Assembly: GCF_020360975.1 (NCBI RefSeq)
Contig: NW_025408679.1
Location: 1,922,001-1,986,000 of the forward strand
Reading direction: 5' to 3'
Length of the DNA: 64,000 nucleotides
DNA from: Hirsutella rhossiliensis
Taxonomy: Eukaryota; Ascomycota; Sordariomycetes; Hypocreales; Ophiocordycipitaceae
The notes under the pieces were generated by a model. The model was not told where the DNA came from. It searched no databases and saw nothing but the letters and a program-made list of their open reading frames with translations. Below, piece by piece: positions 10,401 to 20,996 of the stretch (position 1 is its first letter; each line of letters begins with the position of its first letter). The position numbers and the translations under genes are program-made.

Positions 10401-12512
10401 GCAAGTCCTTCGAAGGGGTCACTAAGTCTGCCTCCGACGGGACTTCCCTCACCGTCCCCGGAATCACAGGCACGACTCACGCCTTCACAACCCACTGCCG
10501 AACGCAACCGAATTGTAGCTTCGCCACCGCTACAGTTGCGGCAACAGCCTCCGCCCCAGGGATCCGATGACACCTTCAACCCGACATCGCGGGACCCAAC
10601 TAGTGACCCGTCATCGCGAGACCTAGGCGGCACGGAATCAGGCCCTTTGGGACAAGTAATCGAGGATCAAATGGACCGTGATCTAGACGAACAATCCACA
10701 ATTGTATGCAATACGGAGGAACCAGGCCGGTCTCGCCGTCGCACACAGGCAGAGCTTTATGGCACCGAGCCAGTCAGACGAAGCTCTCGCCGCCGCAGGC
10801 CACCCAACGCTGCCTTCGCAGCATTTCCAAACGATGAGGAATACGGGCATGACGACCTTATCACTTTTCATTCTGTTTTTGCAGCGGCCTGCGAGCAACG
10901 CTCGCAGCCGCACCGCGATACCCTCATCCGACTGCCCAAGCGGTATCAGGATCTCGATCATCATCCACACGGCAAAGAGTTCAAGGAGGGCTGCCGCAAT
11001 GAGCTTAGGGATTTGATCAGACGAGGCACTTGGCGCCTCATCCACCGGATGAAGGCCACCTCGACCCCAATCCCACTCAAATGGGTCTTCGACTACAAGT
11101 TCGATTCCAACGGATTCCTTGTTCGCTGCAAAGCTCGCATCTGTGTACGCGGAGACCTTCAAGAAAAGAGCCTTCACGAGCGGACGTACGCAGCTACGCT
11201 CGCCGCGAAGACTTTCCGCACCGTTATGGCAGTTGCCGCCAAGCGAGACCTCGACGTGCGGCAATTCGATGTCGCCAACGCCTTCCTCAACACGAAGATC
11301 AATAAGGATTTGAGACGGGTCTTTGTGGAGCTTCCAAAAGGCTACGTTGAGCTGGGCTTCCTCAAACCGGGAGAGATCGTGACGATGGTGGCAGAGCTTA
11401 ACAAAGCTCTCTACGGTCTACGCGAGTCTCCGCTGCTGTGGTATAATGAGATCGCACAGGTCCTCGAGCAACAAGGACTCAAACGCACAGCCGAAGAGCC
11501 TTGCGTCTTCACGAACGGCGTAGTGTTGATCCTGGTGTACGTCGATGACATCCTTCTCCTCAGCCCGCGGGGCACCTACACCGAAGACATCGCGACATAT
11601 CTTCGTAGCCGCTACGAGCTTCGCGAGGAAGCTTTTGGCTGGTATCTCGGCATCAGGGTCATCCGTGATCGCGATCTTCGGAAGATTTGGCTATGTCAAG
11701 ACGCCTACATCGAGAAGATCGCCCGGAGGTTCAACCTGGCCGACCTCACGAGAACACCAGCTTTTCCGCTTCCCCTCCAGCGGCTCCGCAAGCATGATGG
11801 CGAGGCCACCCCTGGGGAGATCAAAAGCTTCCAGGAAAAGGTAGGCTCCATCATGTACACAGCTGTCACAGCGCGCCCCGACGTGGCATTCGCAGCCTCG
11901 CAGCTGGCGCGGCACCTCCTCAATCCCTCCCCGCAACATCACGATGCAGCAGACCAATGCATTCAATATCTCTATTCAACACGCTTTCTCGCAATCGAAT
12001 TCGACGGACTCGCCCCTGCTGAGGCCCTCGTTATCGCCTCAGACGCTTCTTTCGCCGACGACGAAGAAACACGCTGCTCCTCACAAGGCTACGTTATGAT
12101 GCTTTATGGCGGACCAGTGGTGTGGAAGGCAAGCCTGCAAGATACGGTAACAACGTCAACCACAGAGGCCGAGTTGCTTGGGCTTGAAAAGACAGTCAAG
12201 GAAAGCATCGCCTTGGAAAGGCTGCTCCAAAACATCGATCTGGACCTTGGGCCTTTGAAGCTCTATTGCGATAACCTCCAGACGATCCGGCTAGTGGTCG
12301 ACGAGGGCTTCAGGATCTCAACGAAGCTACGGCATGTCGATATCCAAGGCATGTGGCTCAAGCAGGAATTCCGGCGCGGTCGTTTTCTCGTCGAATATCT
12401 CCCGACCGATCTCATGCCGGCCGACGGCTTCACAAAGGCCCTCACACGAGGAAAATTCGAGAAATTCCGTGCGGCGTTGAATATGACGGATATACGAGAT
12501 AGATTGGGATAG
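7454..12512 (+). mobile_element. Copia-2: nearly complete Ty1/copia internal region
   Basis: A 151-bp leader (7454-7604) is followed by the complete gag-pol frame (7605-12512). No LTR could be recognised: neither the leader nor the 357 bases after the stop repeat one another. The 5' LTR was probably lost with the MULE insertion at 7453 and the 3' side is altered by pogo-3 and MULE-2. GC content is high and no RIP-like transition bias is apparent. Confidence 0.8.
7605..12512 (+). pseudogene. Copia-2 gag-pol polyprotein, interrupted by one TGA
   Basis: One reading frame runs from ATG 7605 to TAG 12510-12512, 1635 codons, with a single internal stop (TGA 9216-9218, codon 538). In order: Gag with a zinc-binding motif CACG..H..C (about residue 266), protease LYDNCASTH (about 371; D-N-C-A-S rather than the usual D-S-G), GAG-pre-integrase HLRSGHASPRVL right after the stop, integrase with D (IFIDIFSF), D (KLDNERALV) and E (GGAERPGG), reverse transcriptase with LVYVDDILLL (about 1311), and RNase H with ASDASFADD and CDNLQT, ending in LPTDLMPADGFTKAL. 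Copia-1 has Trp (TGG) where Copia-2 has TGA, so the stop is a point change and not a gag/pol boundary. The product would be the virus-like particle proteins and enzymes of a retrotransposon. Confidence 0.9.
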
Positions 12513-12860
12513 CAGCATGAGGGCAACCTCTAGGGGGTGCAGCCACCTTAGAGACGCCCACCAAGGGCTTCTGGTCTTCAACTTCACGATAACCTCGACC
12601 TACCTGTCACAACAGACATTCAAGAAGTCAAGGAACAATTCCGGAAACAAAGGCAAGAGGGCGGGCGCAGTGGAGGCAACGGGATCATGATGTCTTCAAG
12701 GCCACGGGCAATAGGATGGGGAGGAAACATAACACCACAAGATATCCTCAATTAGGCTATTTTGCGGGCTCCCGCGAGCTTCAGCGCCGACGACGCCGTC
12801 GCCGCTGGGGGGTGTGTCGCGGCGAAACCCAACAAAGCCTAGGGGGGTACTTGAGGGTGG
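12513..12860. other. 3' flank of Copia-2 and edge of pogo-3
   Basis: No gene. The first 300 bases may be Copia-2 3' UTR or LTR remnant. CTAGGGGGGT at about 12839 equals the first ten bases of the pogo-3 terminal repeat, so the far end of pogo-3 may lie here, separated from its body by the MULE-2 insertion; no TA precedes it, so this is tentative. Confidence 0.35.
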
Positions 12861-12869
12861 TACTTTGGG

Positions 12870-12974
12870 GAGTAATCAAACATACACTCCTGATTTTCAA
12901 ACATACACTCCCGACCTAAGCCCCATTTGGAAGAATACCCCGCCACCAAAATTTGGCGCGCGCTTTCCCAACGC
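12870..12974 (+). repeat. MULE-2 left terminal inverted repeat
   Basis: Begins GAGTAA, then TCAAACATACACTCC, six bases, the same 15-mer again, then CCCCATTTGGAAGA and AATTTGGCGCGCGC. It has the same layout as the family-1 MULE repeat but a different 15-mer. Confidence 0.95.
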
Positions 12975-13050
12975 CGCTGCCGCGGCTGCCTGCCTAGATA
13001 TATTGTCGCATATCACGCCCGTGTCAGTTCCTGAAACCTTATGCTCGATC

Positions 13051-16000
13051 CAGTGATCGGAATGGTCCGGTATGGTATGGTATGACCTCTATACCATACC
13101 ATACCACCTGCTGATATCCTTACCGGTATGGCTTACCGGTAATACCAGTAATACCGCCAAGACCGCTCAGAATGAGGCGGGTTGCAAAAATAGGGAAATG
13201 TATTGGCTACTAGCTGTCAACTTGATCGCTTATTCGCTTTCATTCTCGCTATCCCCGCTATCTTCGCTATCCTCAGCCCGAGGCTTCCCATACCAGGCAC
13301 GTAGACACTCACAAGCCTCTATGATATCTGCCTTAAGCCTACCTCGACGATCAACTATACCAAGCTTTGCGCTACTAAACAGCCGTTCGCACTCATCTGA
13401 CATTGGGGAAACCGCAAATAGATCCAGAGCGAAGCGGGCGAGGTCTCTTGCGAGTCATAACGGGATAGCCAATAGGCGATGGCCTCATCGCAACCTGCCT
13501 CCTCGTCATGCAGCCGGTCGGTCGAAATATACTGCTCATACAGATCGGTGGCAGCAGCCGGGCCGTCTATGCGAATGCGCTTATGTTCCCTCTGCCGATC
13601 GAATGCTGGGTCTGGATCCTTGTCCTTCCTGACTGGAGGTGGTAGCGCCTCAACAGGGTACTTTCCTTATACTCTGTCTCCCAGAGCTGCTTCACCGCCA
13701 GCTGTGCGCTTTCATACCACTTCTGTCTTCCTTCGTCGCCCTGAAGAACCCATTCTTGCCTGAACCATGCCCACTTTCGATACGGATTGAGTACTTGAGC
13801 TGCGTAATACGCTGGCGGAAGATCAGTATCTTCAGGAAATCGATGTTGCCAATTCCGTTGTCGGTTGCTGTAATCCTCGCACTTTGACCACGCAGCATCT
13901 GCACAACCTTGGAGATACCTCCACGTGAAGTTGTCGTCGTCGTCTTCCTCGTGAATGTCATGGTAGTGATCCTTCGTCTCGTTGATCTCGCGGAGAAGAC
14001 AGTCCAAAGTCGAAAACCAGTCAGCGAGGGATGTCTTGTTTCCTTCAGCAAGCATAGTTGCCGCGAAGAAGTCTTTTAGTGCGAGCTCGATCTTTTCAAG
14101 CTCGAACCAGTGCTGTCCATCTAGTTTGAAGTTCGAAATCCCTTGAGACCCTCTCCTGGTACATGACGAGCTGAGAAGATTTCCAAACGTTCTCGAACAT
14201 TTAACGCTCGTGTGATCGAATGAAACCACGAATTCCAGCGTGTGGAGTTGTTCTGGATAAGCTCGAGCCCATCGAATTCGGAGAGATGGCCGCCGATAAT
14301 AATTGCTGCAAACTCCTCCCGCCTTTGAGGAGTAAGCCGGATGTACCGCACAAGGTTATGGAGCCGGCCTAAACATCCAAACTTCTTCCACAGCTCCTCT
14401 ACCTTCACGTAATCTCCGCGCTGGTGGTGCTTTTCAAGCTTCGCCAAATGCTTCTCACAATTTCGACCCATGAGAAACGCCTGGCAGCAGAGGTTGACAA
14501 TGTGACCCAAGCAGCGCAGTCGGCGATGGCGACGCTGTTGCGGCTTCATCCATGGGCAGAGCTCCTTGAGTATAAACTCAACAGCGGTATCATTGGATGA
14601 AGCATTGTCCAGCATGAAGTATCCAATCTGATCTCCGCCAATGTCATATTCCGTCAATAATTCGAGAACGGTCGACCCAAGATTCTCGCCACTGTGCTCG
14701 CCATGAACGCGTCGCATGCCCAGGACGGTACTTCGTCGCTTGCCGGTGGCGTCAATCCACATGGCGACGACACCCAGGATTGCGTACGGGTTTGGCGAGG
14801 TCCAGAGGTCGAAGGAGATGGAGATTCTACTCCGCGACCGCTGGAGGTCCTCTTTCAGCTGTTGCTTCTTCGACAGGAACGCATCCATAACCCAACCTCG
14901 AATTGTTTTCGCAGCCTTTGGGAGGTGATTAAGTAGAGCAGGGTTCAGAAAGAAGAGTAGCTCTCGGAAGTACTGGTTCTCCAACTGGAAGAAAGCAATA
15001 TGGCAGTACACAACCCAACGAATCAAAAGCTCTTTGAACCTCTCAACGGTATCTTTCCAGAAAAATTGCTACTAGCAGCTGCGCTTTCTGTTGCTCCAAT
15101 ACAGACGCCCGTGTCGCACCGCGTTTCCTCACGCCGCTTTGTGGATCAATCTGGTGCCTCTGTTCGAGATGATTTCTCCTCCCGACGTGCCATTGATCAC
15201 AAATAACTCTTGCTTATACTTTCCGATCGCACATTCGTGACAGTAGTATACCTCTTTCTTGTCACTGTCTCGGATGTAATGAAGACCGTACTTCCACACA
15301 TGCGACGAGCCGAGACGAGCTGCCTTCTTCGTCGTCTTCGCGCGACGCAGGTACGTGACATGGTCTTGTACGAATTCGTCCGGAGGCTCAGGATAACGGA
15401 CAGAATTAGACGATGGCGTCGTAGCGGAAAAGTGTGGCGCGGGACACGATGCAGGAGATCTGGAGCGGATTGATGCTGAAATTGTCGTAAACGAAGATGG
15501 CGAGGTTGGCGCTGGAGATTCCATGATCATGACATACACCAATTAAGGTATGGTGGCTTTCGATCATTCGATCTTGGTCCATCGTCCAACTAGCCTAACG
15601 TAAAAATTTTCGGGCTCCAACATCACGGAAGTAATTCGATTGAAAGGATCATTTAAGCTTTCCTGTCCCTGAAAGGATCATTTAAGCTTTTCCTGTCCCT
15701 CCGACGACGCGATTGACAAGTCTGGCCAGTGATACGTTAGGTCATGCTCCGTCCTACATGGAAGAACTCATAAAACTGGGTGCAATGAGAAGTACTTTCT
15801 AATACGCACTAACACTAGCCTTACCTTCGGGCCTTCCTGGGATAGCTACCCGGCAGCAAAGACGAAAAGCATCCGTTCGGTGCCGGATCGACCTGACCAA
15901 GGTAGCCAGGTCGATATTGTGAGGATGATGGTATTCATGATGGAATGGAGTAGATAAACTGGCAGAAAACTGGTCAATAAGCCCTACAGATGACACTGGA

Positions 16001-16189
16001 ATCATCGCCGCTCGGATTCTGCCTGGTCATTCTCCGCAGTGAGCCTCTTACCTGAGCTTATTTTTAGCGTTACTGGTATGATTCGGTATACCGGTAATAC
16101 CATGGTATCAAGTTTTTGTCAAACCATACCAGGTCTTGGCGGTATTTACCATACCAATACCAACTCATACCGGACCATTCCGATCACTG
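13051..16189 (-). mobile_element. hAT-1 inserted in MULE-2
   Basis: The terminal inverted repeats are CAGTGATCGGAATGGTCCGG and four more bases at 13051-13074, with the exact inverse at 16166-16189. Subterminal GGTATG/CATACC motifs are clustered at both ends (13071-13150 and 16075-16175). An 8-bp target duplication is not visible: the left flank is GCTCGATC and the right flank GATGTGCC. The right flank aligns directly with MULE-1 sequence, so part of the MULE-2 left arm has probably been deleted next to the element. Confidence 0.85.
13230..15542 (-). pseudogene. hAT-1 transposase, frameshifted
   Basis: The minus strand encodes a hAT-superfamily transposase in three frames. The N-terminus (about 15542-15129) holds a BED-type zinc finger remnant (SSHVWKYG, YYCHEC). 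15026-14121 holds the catalytic body: SFDLWTSPNPYAILG, GEHSGENLGS, YFMLDNASSND, LRCLGHIVNLCCQAFL and NNSTRWNSWF. 14229-13567 holds the insertion domain (LNPYRKWAWF). The C-terminus at about 13400-13230 is the dimerisation region (PMSDECERLFSSAKL) ending in an Asp/Ser/Glu-rich tail. Shifts near 15100, 14150 and 13560 break the frame. The family acts by cut and paste, making 8-bp duplications. Confidence 0.85.
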
Positions 16190-16721
16190 GATGTGCCTGT
16201 GACGAGGGAGGCGGTTCTTGCCACTGTGACGGCGCCGGCGCCTGTACGTATACAGGCACAATTGGTGTAGGCGGTGGCATCACATAGTATCCCTGTGACG
16301 GCGGCGCCGGCTGTGGAAGTGAGGGCATCGTCGTTTGGTATCCCTGTGACACCAGCGGCACCTGTGGAAGTGAGGGCACCTGTGATAACAGCACCGGCGT
16401 TGCTGCTGCTTGTGACTTGATGAAATCACCGATCTGCTGGGCAAGATCGTCAACCCGGCTGCTCACGGAAGCAAGTGTATTCGACCTCTTGTTCATGATA
16501 GTGGTGCCTGTGCCCTTCCTCTTCTTCTTTTGCGTCTCTGGTGGCCGTGATACGAGCTCTGGGTTGGCTCTATGCTCCTCTTGCTCCCAAGCACTAAGGA
16601 TCCGGCCCGTAGATGCCTCTAGTGGAGGGGATACCTCGCGTCTACTGTTTCCACGCCGGCGAGGCTGGACAACGTCAGGATCGGCTTCGTGGTCTGCATC
16701 GATATATTGCTGTTGTTCAGG

Positions 16722-16768
16722 CTGCTAGTAAATTAGTATAGTACTTATGGCTGGAGCAAGATACTTAC
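16722..16768 (-). other. Intron in MULE-2 transposase gene
   Basis: Minus-strand GTAAGTAT...CTAGCAG, 47 nt, matching a 48-nt intron at the same position in MULE-1 (54014-54061). Confidence 0.7.
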
Positions 16769-17282
16769 AGTCACGCCGTAAACCCGCCAGTGGTTATCAA
16801 TAAGATGCAATGGTATAAGGGCGGCCGCGTCAGCCTGGATCAAATCGCGGATTGTATGCCGGCAGGGCAGCCCCCATTGCATCGTGAAAGCACCCGTACA
16901 AATCGTAGGCATGCCTCGATTATCGGCAAGCTCAGCCCGGCCTAGCCTAACTTGCCTGAAGATCTGTTTCATCGGCTGCCAGCCAATTTTTCGGTGCAGT
17001 GACTTCATAATCGTCTGCTTGGCCCATTCAACTCTAGCTCTTGCAAACTCGGATTGAAGCTTCTCGCGATGCTTCTTTTGCCGATGGGTAACGAGCCCTC
17101 TGATGTGCTCTTGTAGCTGATGGAGGTCAATGAAGCGGTTGCGTAATCGTGACTTCAACTCGTGATGTGTGCTCTCCACACGGAAGTTACCGTAATGTTA
17201 TAATTTCGGTACTGTTGGATAGCGTAGGTGGAAAACTGGGCACGCCATGGCCAGTAGGTTGTACGGAGGTAATTAACGAGAG

Positions 17283-17341
17283 CTATAAGAGGAGCTATTT
17301 AGTAAAAGGTTAGAGTAGGAGGGTAGTTAGGCTAGGGTTAC
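17283..17341 (-). other. Intron in MULE-2 transposase gene
   Basis: Minus-strand GTAACCC...TTATAG, 59 nt. Splicing joins CCAG to CTCTCGTTAATTAC, giving P-A-L-V-N-Y, as in MULE-1. Confidence 0.7.
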
Positions 17342-18911
17342 CTGGCTGATCCGAAAACTCTATACAGAGTAGATCCCACTGATCTCTGCACTCCCCAGCC
17401 GTGCGAGCCCTAAAGACTGAAACCCAGGCATCACGGATACCGTCAGCTGTGTGCTCAAAAGTCCGCCTTGGAGCCGGGTAGTATTGGGTTTCCATCGTCA
17501 TCTTCACGATCATCTTGTTGCTCAACGCACTGATCTGCCAGTTGTGAGGCATGTTGAATCTGGTAATCAGTGGCACGGTCGATAGGTCGGTCCTCGTCAA
17601 TGGCATTATCTGCCTGTATAGGGTCGTCGAGAGCGGCTGCTGCAGCGAAGCGAGTCTCTTGTTCTGGCCTATCTCCGCCAATCTCGGTGCCATCGAGGGA
17701 TCCTTCCCACTTCTTCTTGATGTGAAGGATCACGTTCTTCATCATATGCCAAACGCACACTTGTTGTTGCGTTGATGGGAAGATAGAGTCAAGGGCGTTC
17801 TTCAGGGCGGTATCAAAGTCGGTAATCACAACGCCCGGGTCCGGAATATCAGCCTGCCGACCAGCCTCACGCAACTGTGAGAGGATCCATTGGAACGCGC
17901 CTTCGTCTTCCTTGGCAGTGAGGCCAAAGCCTACACTGAAGCTCTTGTGTAGCCCTGTTGTGCCAATGATCTGTAGAAGCGGCATGTTAAAGCGGTTGAC
18001 CTTATACGTATTATCCATGATAAGGAGCTCGGGGTTACGCTTCCAGTCAGCAATACAGTCATCGTATGTCCAGAAAACCTCCAAACCTTCCCATTAGGGC
18101 CACGGTCAACTGCATAGTAGCTGATTTCCCCTTTGCTTTAGCATCTTTGAGTACATTGAGGAAGGCTTGTGTAGATGTAGAGGCGCCGTAACGGAAGGCA
18201 CGAAGTTGCAGCTGGATGAAGTGTATATCAGAATCGGTAATAAGGAGCTCAGGATATTCCTGTCGGATAGCATCCACGATATCCCTGCTCTTGTTATTGA
18301 CGTTCTTGCTAAGCCCCTCGACGAGGCTATGAAGACGCTCGATGCCGAATTTGCGTTGGCTTCGTTGACGGACGATGGGGTTAGCAATTGGCTCAAATAG
18401 AGGTTCGTGGTTATGAGAGCCGTGCTTGATGGTGACTTTGAATGCATTGCAACGTCGGTAGAAGCGGATGTAACAGCGAAAGTCACATCCCGACTTCTTG
18501 GATGACGTCTTGTATATACCCTCTGCCTCGTCCCAGGGCCTATACTGACCACTGTATTCACAGCGGATATTGGCTTCCTTGCGCCTAGGCTTGCCGGTAT
18601 TCTTGCTATTTGCAACGACTACGACGTAGCCAAGGAGCTCTTGCGTAGCTTTGAGTGTTTCAAGCGCCTCATCATACGTATCGAAAGACATCTCCGTGAT
18701 AGCCTCGATGCTACTGTTGGTATTGCTTTCGGTCGAATTCATCGGGACGATTGACTAGACGTGACTATTGCGGTAGGCGGCGGCGGCGTTGCTGTTGTGT
18801 TGAGTCAAGTGGTGATAGCTTCAATTGTTGATGATTGCGAAAATGCAGATGGCGGCCAAAAAAGGCAGGTGGCTGGGCGGGTGGGCGGCGGCGATGGTCA
18901 CGGCAAGCCAG

Positions 18912-19017
18912 GGCGTTGGGAAAGCGCGCGCCAAATTTTGGTGGCGGGGTATTCTTCCAAATGGGGCTTAGGTCGGGAGTGTATGTTTGAAAATCAGGAG
19001 TGTATGTTTGATTACTC
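18912..19017 (-). repeat. MULE-2 right terminal inverted repeat
   Basis: Exact inverse, apart from small differences, of 12870-12974; its outer end is GATTACTC, followed by the 9-bp duplication TACTTTGGG. Confidence 0.95.
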
Positions 19018-19087
19018 TACTTTGGGAGACCGTGTCCACACGGTCACCTATTTCAGCGGGCACAGTGGACGCAAGTCCCCTCGCCCC

Positions 19088-20482
19088 TTACACAACTGTA
19101 CCTACACAGATTTCTCCTTTGTAACCTAAGAACACGTCTTTTGCCGGCACCCACTTTGTGACGCAACAGTTAGCGTCCTTTGGCGCGTCCACTTCCTCGA
19201 TGTACCCAGGAAGCTCGGATTGATCCACTTCGTGTCCTATAGACGAGAGCGCATCCTTCAAGCGATCGAGAACAACACGCGGATTGTATGGGAATAGTCC
19301 GCATTTTTCCCATGCAGAGAGGATCGTTCTTTTCTTGAATGTACGATCGCGGACTTCTTGGAGGTGGAATAGGAAGTCGGTCTTCCCAAAGTCCGCAGCA
19401 CCGTCAGCAACTTCGCGATATAGCACATGCTGGTGCCAATGCTTATACGATCGGAATACACCAACGTCCAGCGGCTGAAGATAATGCGTGAGATGCGGAG
19501 GCATTGGGAAGAGCTGGATGCCGTGATCGATACAGAAGTGGACTACCTCTTCTGTAAAGTGACTATCGCATCCATCCATCAACAGAGCTCTCTTTTCCGA
19601 CGGGTTGGCGGGCCGTGAGTGCCTCTCAAAGTGTTGAGCCCATTCTAATGCGATGATATCGTTAATGTAACCTTTTGGGCTCGTAGTGATAATAGTATCA
19701 CCGTCCAGATTGTTATGAACCCAACGGACCTTAATCTGGACACCGGGGAGGATTAAAAACGACGGAATCGTCTTCCCAGAAGCCGATACAGCCTCAACAG
19801 CCGTCACAGATATAGTATCATGCGCATCGGTAAGGACAGGGGCTTCAATTTCGTTGAAGGTCCATAGGAACGTCCCCTTCTGAAGGTATCCGACCATAAA
19901 GGCTGTCTCGTCAAAATTCCATATATTCTCACGGGTGATACCTTCATCCTTAAGGAATTCTGCCCAGCCCTTATAGAAGGCCTCGATTCGGGCCCGGTCT
20001 TCTACAGCCTTGCGCTTAGCGTCTCGTGAAGTGGCCTTTCGGCGATGGAATAAATGGTTATTCCGCTTAATAAAGCGTTGAGCCCAGGCTCGCGAGACCG
20101 TCTGAGCGATGCCTTTAGCCTTAAGAAAGGCGTTGGCATGCTGCTGTAAGGAGTGACGCTGTATGTGATGCCCTTGAGTGATCCGGCGATTCGCCCAGCA
20201 TAAGATCTCTTCTTCTTCTTCCGGCTGTAGCAGCGTGCGATTGCCGCCATTATCACCTTTCGGATGATTGCCGAGGTATCGCGATCTTACCCGGTAATAC
20301 GGGACGCCCAGGGCAGCTGCAGCGGCCGAGAGAGTCGGATAGAAGTTATCGCGAAAGAGCTCGGCGGCGGCGACGGTCCGAAACTCGAGGTTATCGGAGG
20401 TATAACGAGGAAACTTTGGCTTCCCGGTCTCTAAATCAATCCATCTTTTCATAGCAGACTCTTCGGGCATTAGGGATGACAT
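19088..20482 (-). CDS. pogo-3 transposase (DDE_1, DD35D)
   Basis: Uninterrupted frame of 464 aa with ATG at 20482. An N-terminal helix-turn-helix (psq-like, about residues 35-70, RTVAAAELFRDNFYPTLSAA) is followed by a Tc5/CENP-B-type HTH (about 85-145, EEEILCWANRRITQG, SRAWAQRFIKR). The DDE_1 core then carries all three acidic residues: D191 (WNFDETAF), D303 (LMDGCDSHF) and D339 (LQPLDVGVF), with 35 residues between the last two. Next come WEKCGLFPYNP and a short tail ending GEICVGTVV. pogo-1 carries about 300 further residues after this point, so the C-terminus may be truncated or simply shorter. All residues needed for TA-targeted transposition appear present; it could be active or a source of transposase for related elements. 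Confidence 0.9.
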   Translation of the reverse strand: MSSLMPEESAMKRWIDLETGKPKFPRYTSDNLEFRTVAAAELFRDNFYPTLSAAAAALGVPYYRVRSRYLGNHPKGDNGGNRTLLQPEEEEEILCWANRRITQGHHIQRHSLQQHANAFLKAKGIAQTVSRAWAQRFIKRNNHLFHRRKATSRDAKRKAVEDRARIEAFYKGWAEFLKDEGITRENIWNFDETAFMVGYLQKGTFLWTFNEIEAPVLTDAHDTISVTAVEAVSASGKTIPSFLILPGVQIKVRWVHNNLDGDTIITTSPKGYINDIIALEWAQHFERHSRPANPSEKRALLMDGCDSHFTEEVVHFCIDHGIQLFPMPPHLTHYLQPLDVGVFRSYKHWHQHVLYREVADGAADFGKTDFLFHLQEVRDRTFKKRTILSAWEKCGLFPYNPRVVLDRLKDALSSIGHEVDQSELPGYIEEVDAPKDANCCVTKWVPAKDVFLGYKGEICVGTVV

Positions 20483-20695
20483 CTTGAAAGAATTAGAGCA
20501 ATTGATACAATAGAGCGCGAGAAATAAATTTATTGATATTGGCGTTGACCTGACTGCGCGTCGCGATTTGAAGCTATCTTGAGCCCTTTTCCCTTTTTGT
20601 CACGTAGGACTTAATCGCAGTATCGAGGTTATGCTGTAAAGATGGGCTACTTTGGTTTACGTGGGCTCTATATACTAATCTAGGTACTAATTTTT

Positions 20696-20784
20696 TTTGG
20701 CGAATCAACGACACTTTTGCTAATCAGCAGCCCCCCCGTGCTTGAGAAACAAGCGCGGGGGGTTCGTCGTTTAGACCCCCCTAG
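20696..20784. repeat. pogo-3 terminal inverted repeat
   Basis: About 90 bp, read inward from 20784 as CTAGGGGGGTCTAAACG. It contains an internal palindrome: CCCCCCGCGCTTG and CAAGCACGGGGGG around TTTCT. It ends near GATTCGCC like the pogo-1 repeat. TA follows at 20785-20786. Confidence 0.8.
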
Positions 20785-20872
20785 TACTGTGTTGACCGAT
20801 CAGGAACCCTGGAGGGTGAGACCATGGCGTTGTCCAGCAACCAAGGTGGCCGAGGGTGGCTTCAGCTCGACG

Positions 20873-20878
20873 TATAAA
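20873..20878 (+). promoter_or_regulatory. TATA box of the cysteine-rich protein gene
   Basis: TATAAA lies 119-124 bases upstream of the ATG at 20997. A pyrimidine-rich leader (CTTTCCAACTTCTTCC, about 20950) lies between. Confidence 0.55.
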
Positions 20879-20996
20879 GACGGCCGTGTAGCTCCAATAT
20901 GCGCTGATGGCTGAAGGGACTGAGTTTAAATCAGACCTTAATTGCATCAACTTTCCAACTTCTTCCGCTTAGACGCTCCAGTTCGACTTCGAGAAA

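Larger units (their letters stand above)
16190..18742 (-). pseudogene. MULE-2 transposase (FAR1-type zinc finger, DDE, SWIM), frameshifted
   Basis: Translation starts at ATG 18742 (MNSTESNTNSSIE). Residues about 20-130 form a FAR1/WRKY-GCM-like DNA-binding zinc finger (IRCEYSGQYR, SGCDFRCY, KHGSHNHEP). After a frame shift near 18085 come the catalytic aspartates (LLIMDNTYKVNRF and VVITDFDTALKNA) and the conserved CVWHMMKNV. A 59-nt intron (17283-17341) precedes the exon with the glutamate (RVESTHHELKS), and a SWIM-type finger follows (CTGAFTMQWGLPCRHTI). A second intron of 47 nt (16722-16768) leads to the tail exon (LASVSSRVDDLAQQIGDF, VPSLPQ repeats). Both introns occur at the same places in MULE-1. 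The enzyme would excise and insert the element. Confidence 0.85.
12870..19017 (-). mobile_element. MULE-2: Mutator-like element with 9-bp target duplication
   Basis: The element is bounded by about 105-bp terminal inverted repeats (12870-12974 and 18912-19017). It is flanked by a perfect 9-bp direct repeat TACTTTGGG (12861-12869 and 19018-19026), the duplication length typical of Mutator-like elements. The transposase gene is on the minus strand. hAT-1 (13051-16189) has inserted near the left end. Removing hAT-1 leaves about 3.0 kb, close to MULE-1 (3.2 kb). Confidence 0.95.
19027..20784 (-). mobile_element. pogo-3: Fot/pogo-type element with intact transposase, 3' end uncertain
   Basis: One terminal repeat is clear (about 20696-20784, followed by TA at 20785). 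The other end is not: MULE-2 sits next to the 3' side, and CTAGGGGGGT at 12839 may be the far terminus. The TIR is related to that of pogo-1, with the same GC-rich hairpin. Without MULE-2 the element is about 1.8 kb, near the usual 1.9 kb of Fot1-like elements. Confidence 0.75.

Noticed and set aside
20500..20700. A further gene between the pogo-3 transposase and its terminal repeat
   Set aside because: AT-rich, no open frame of note; it is the element's own promoter region.
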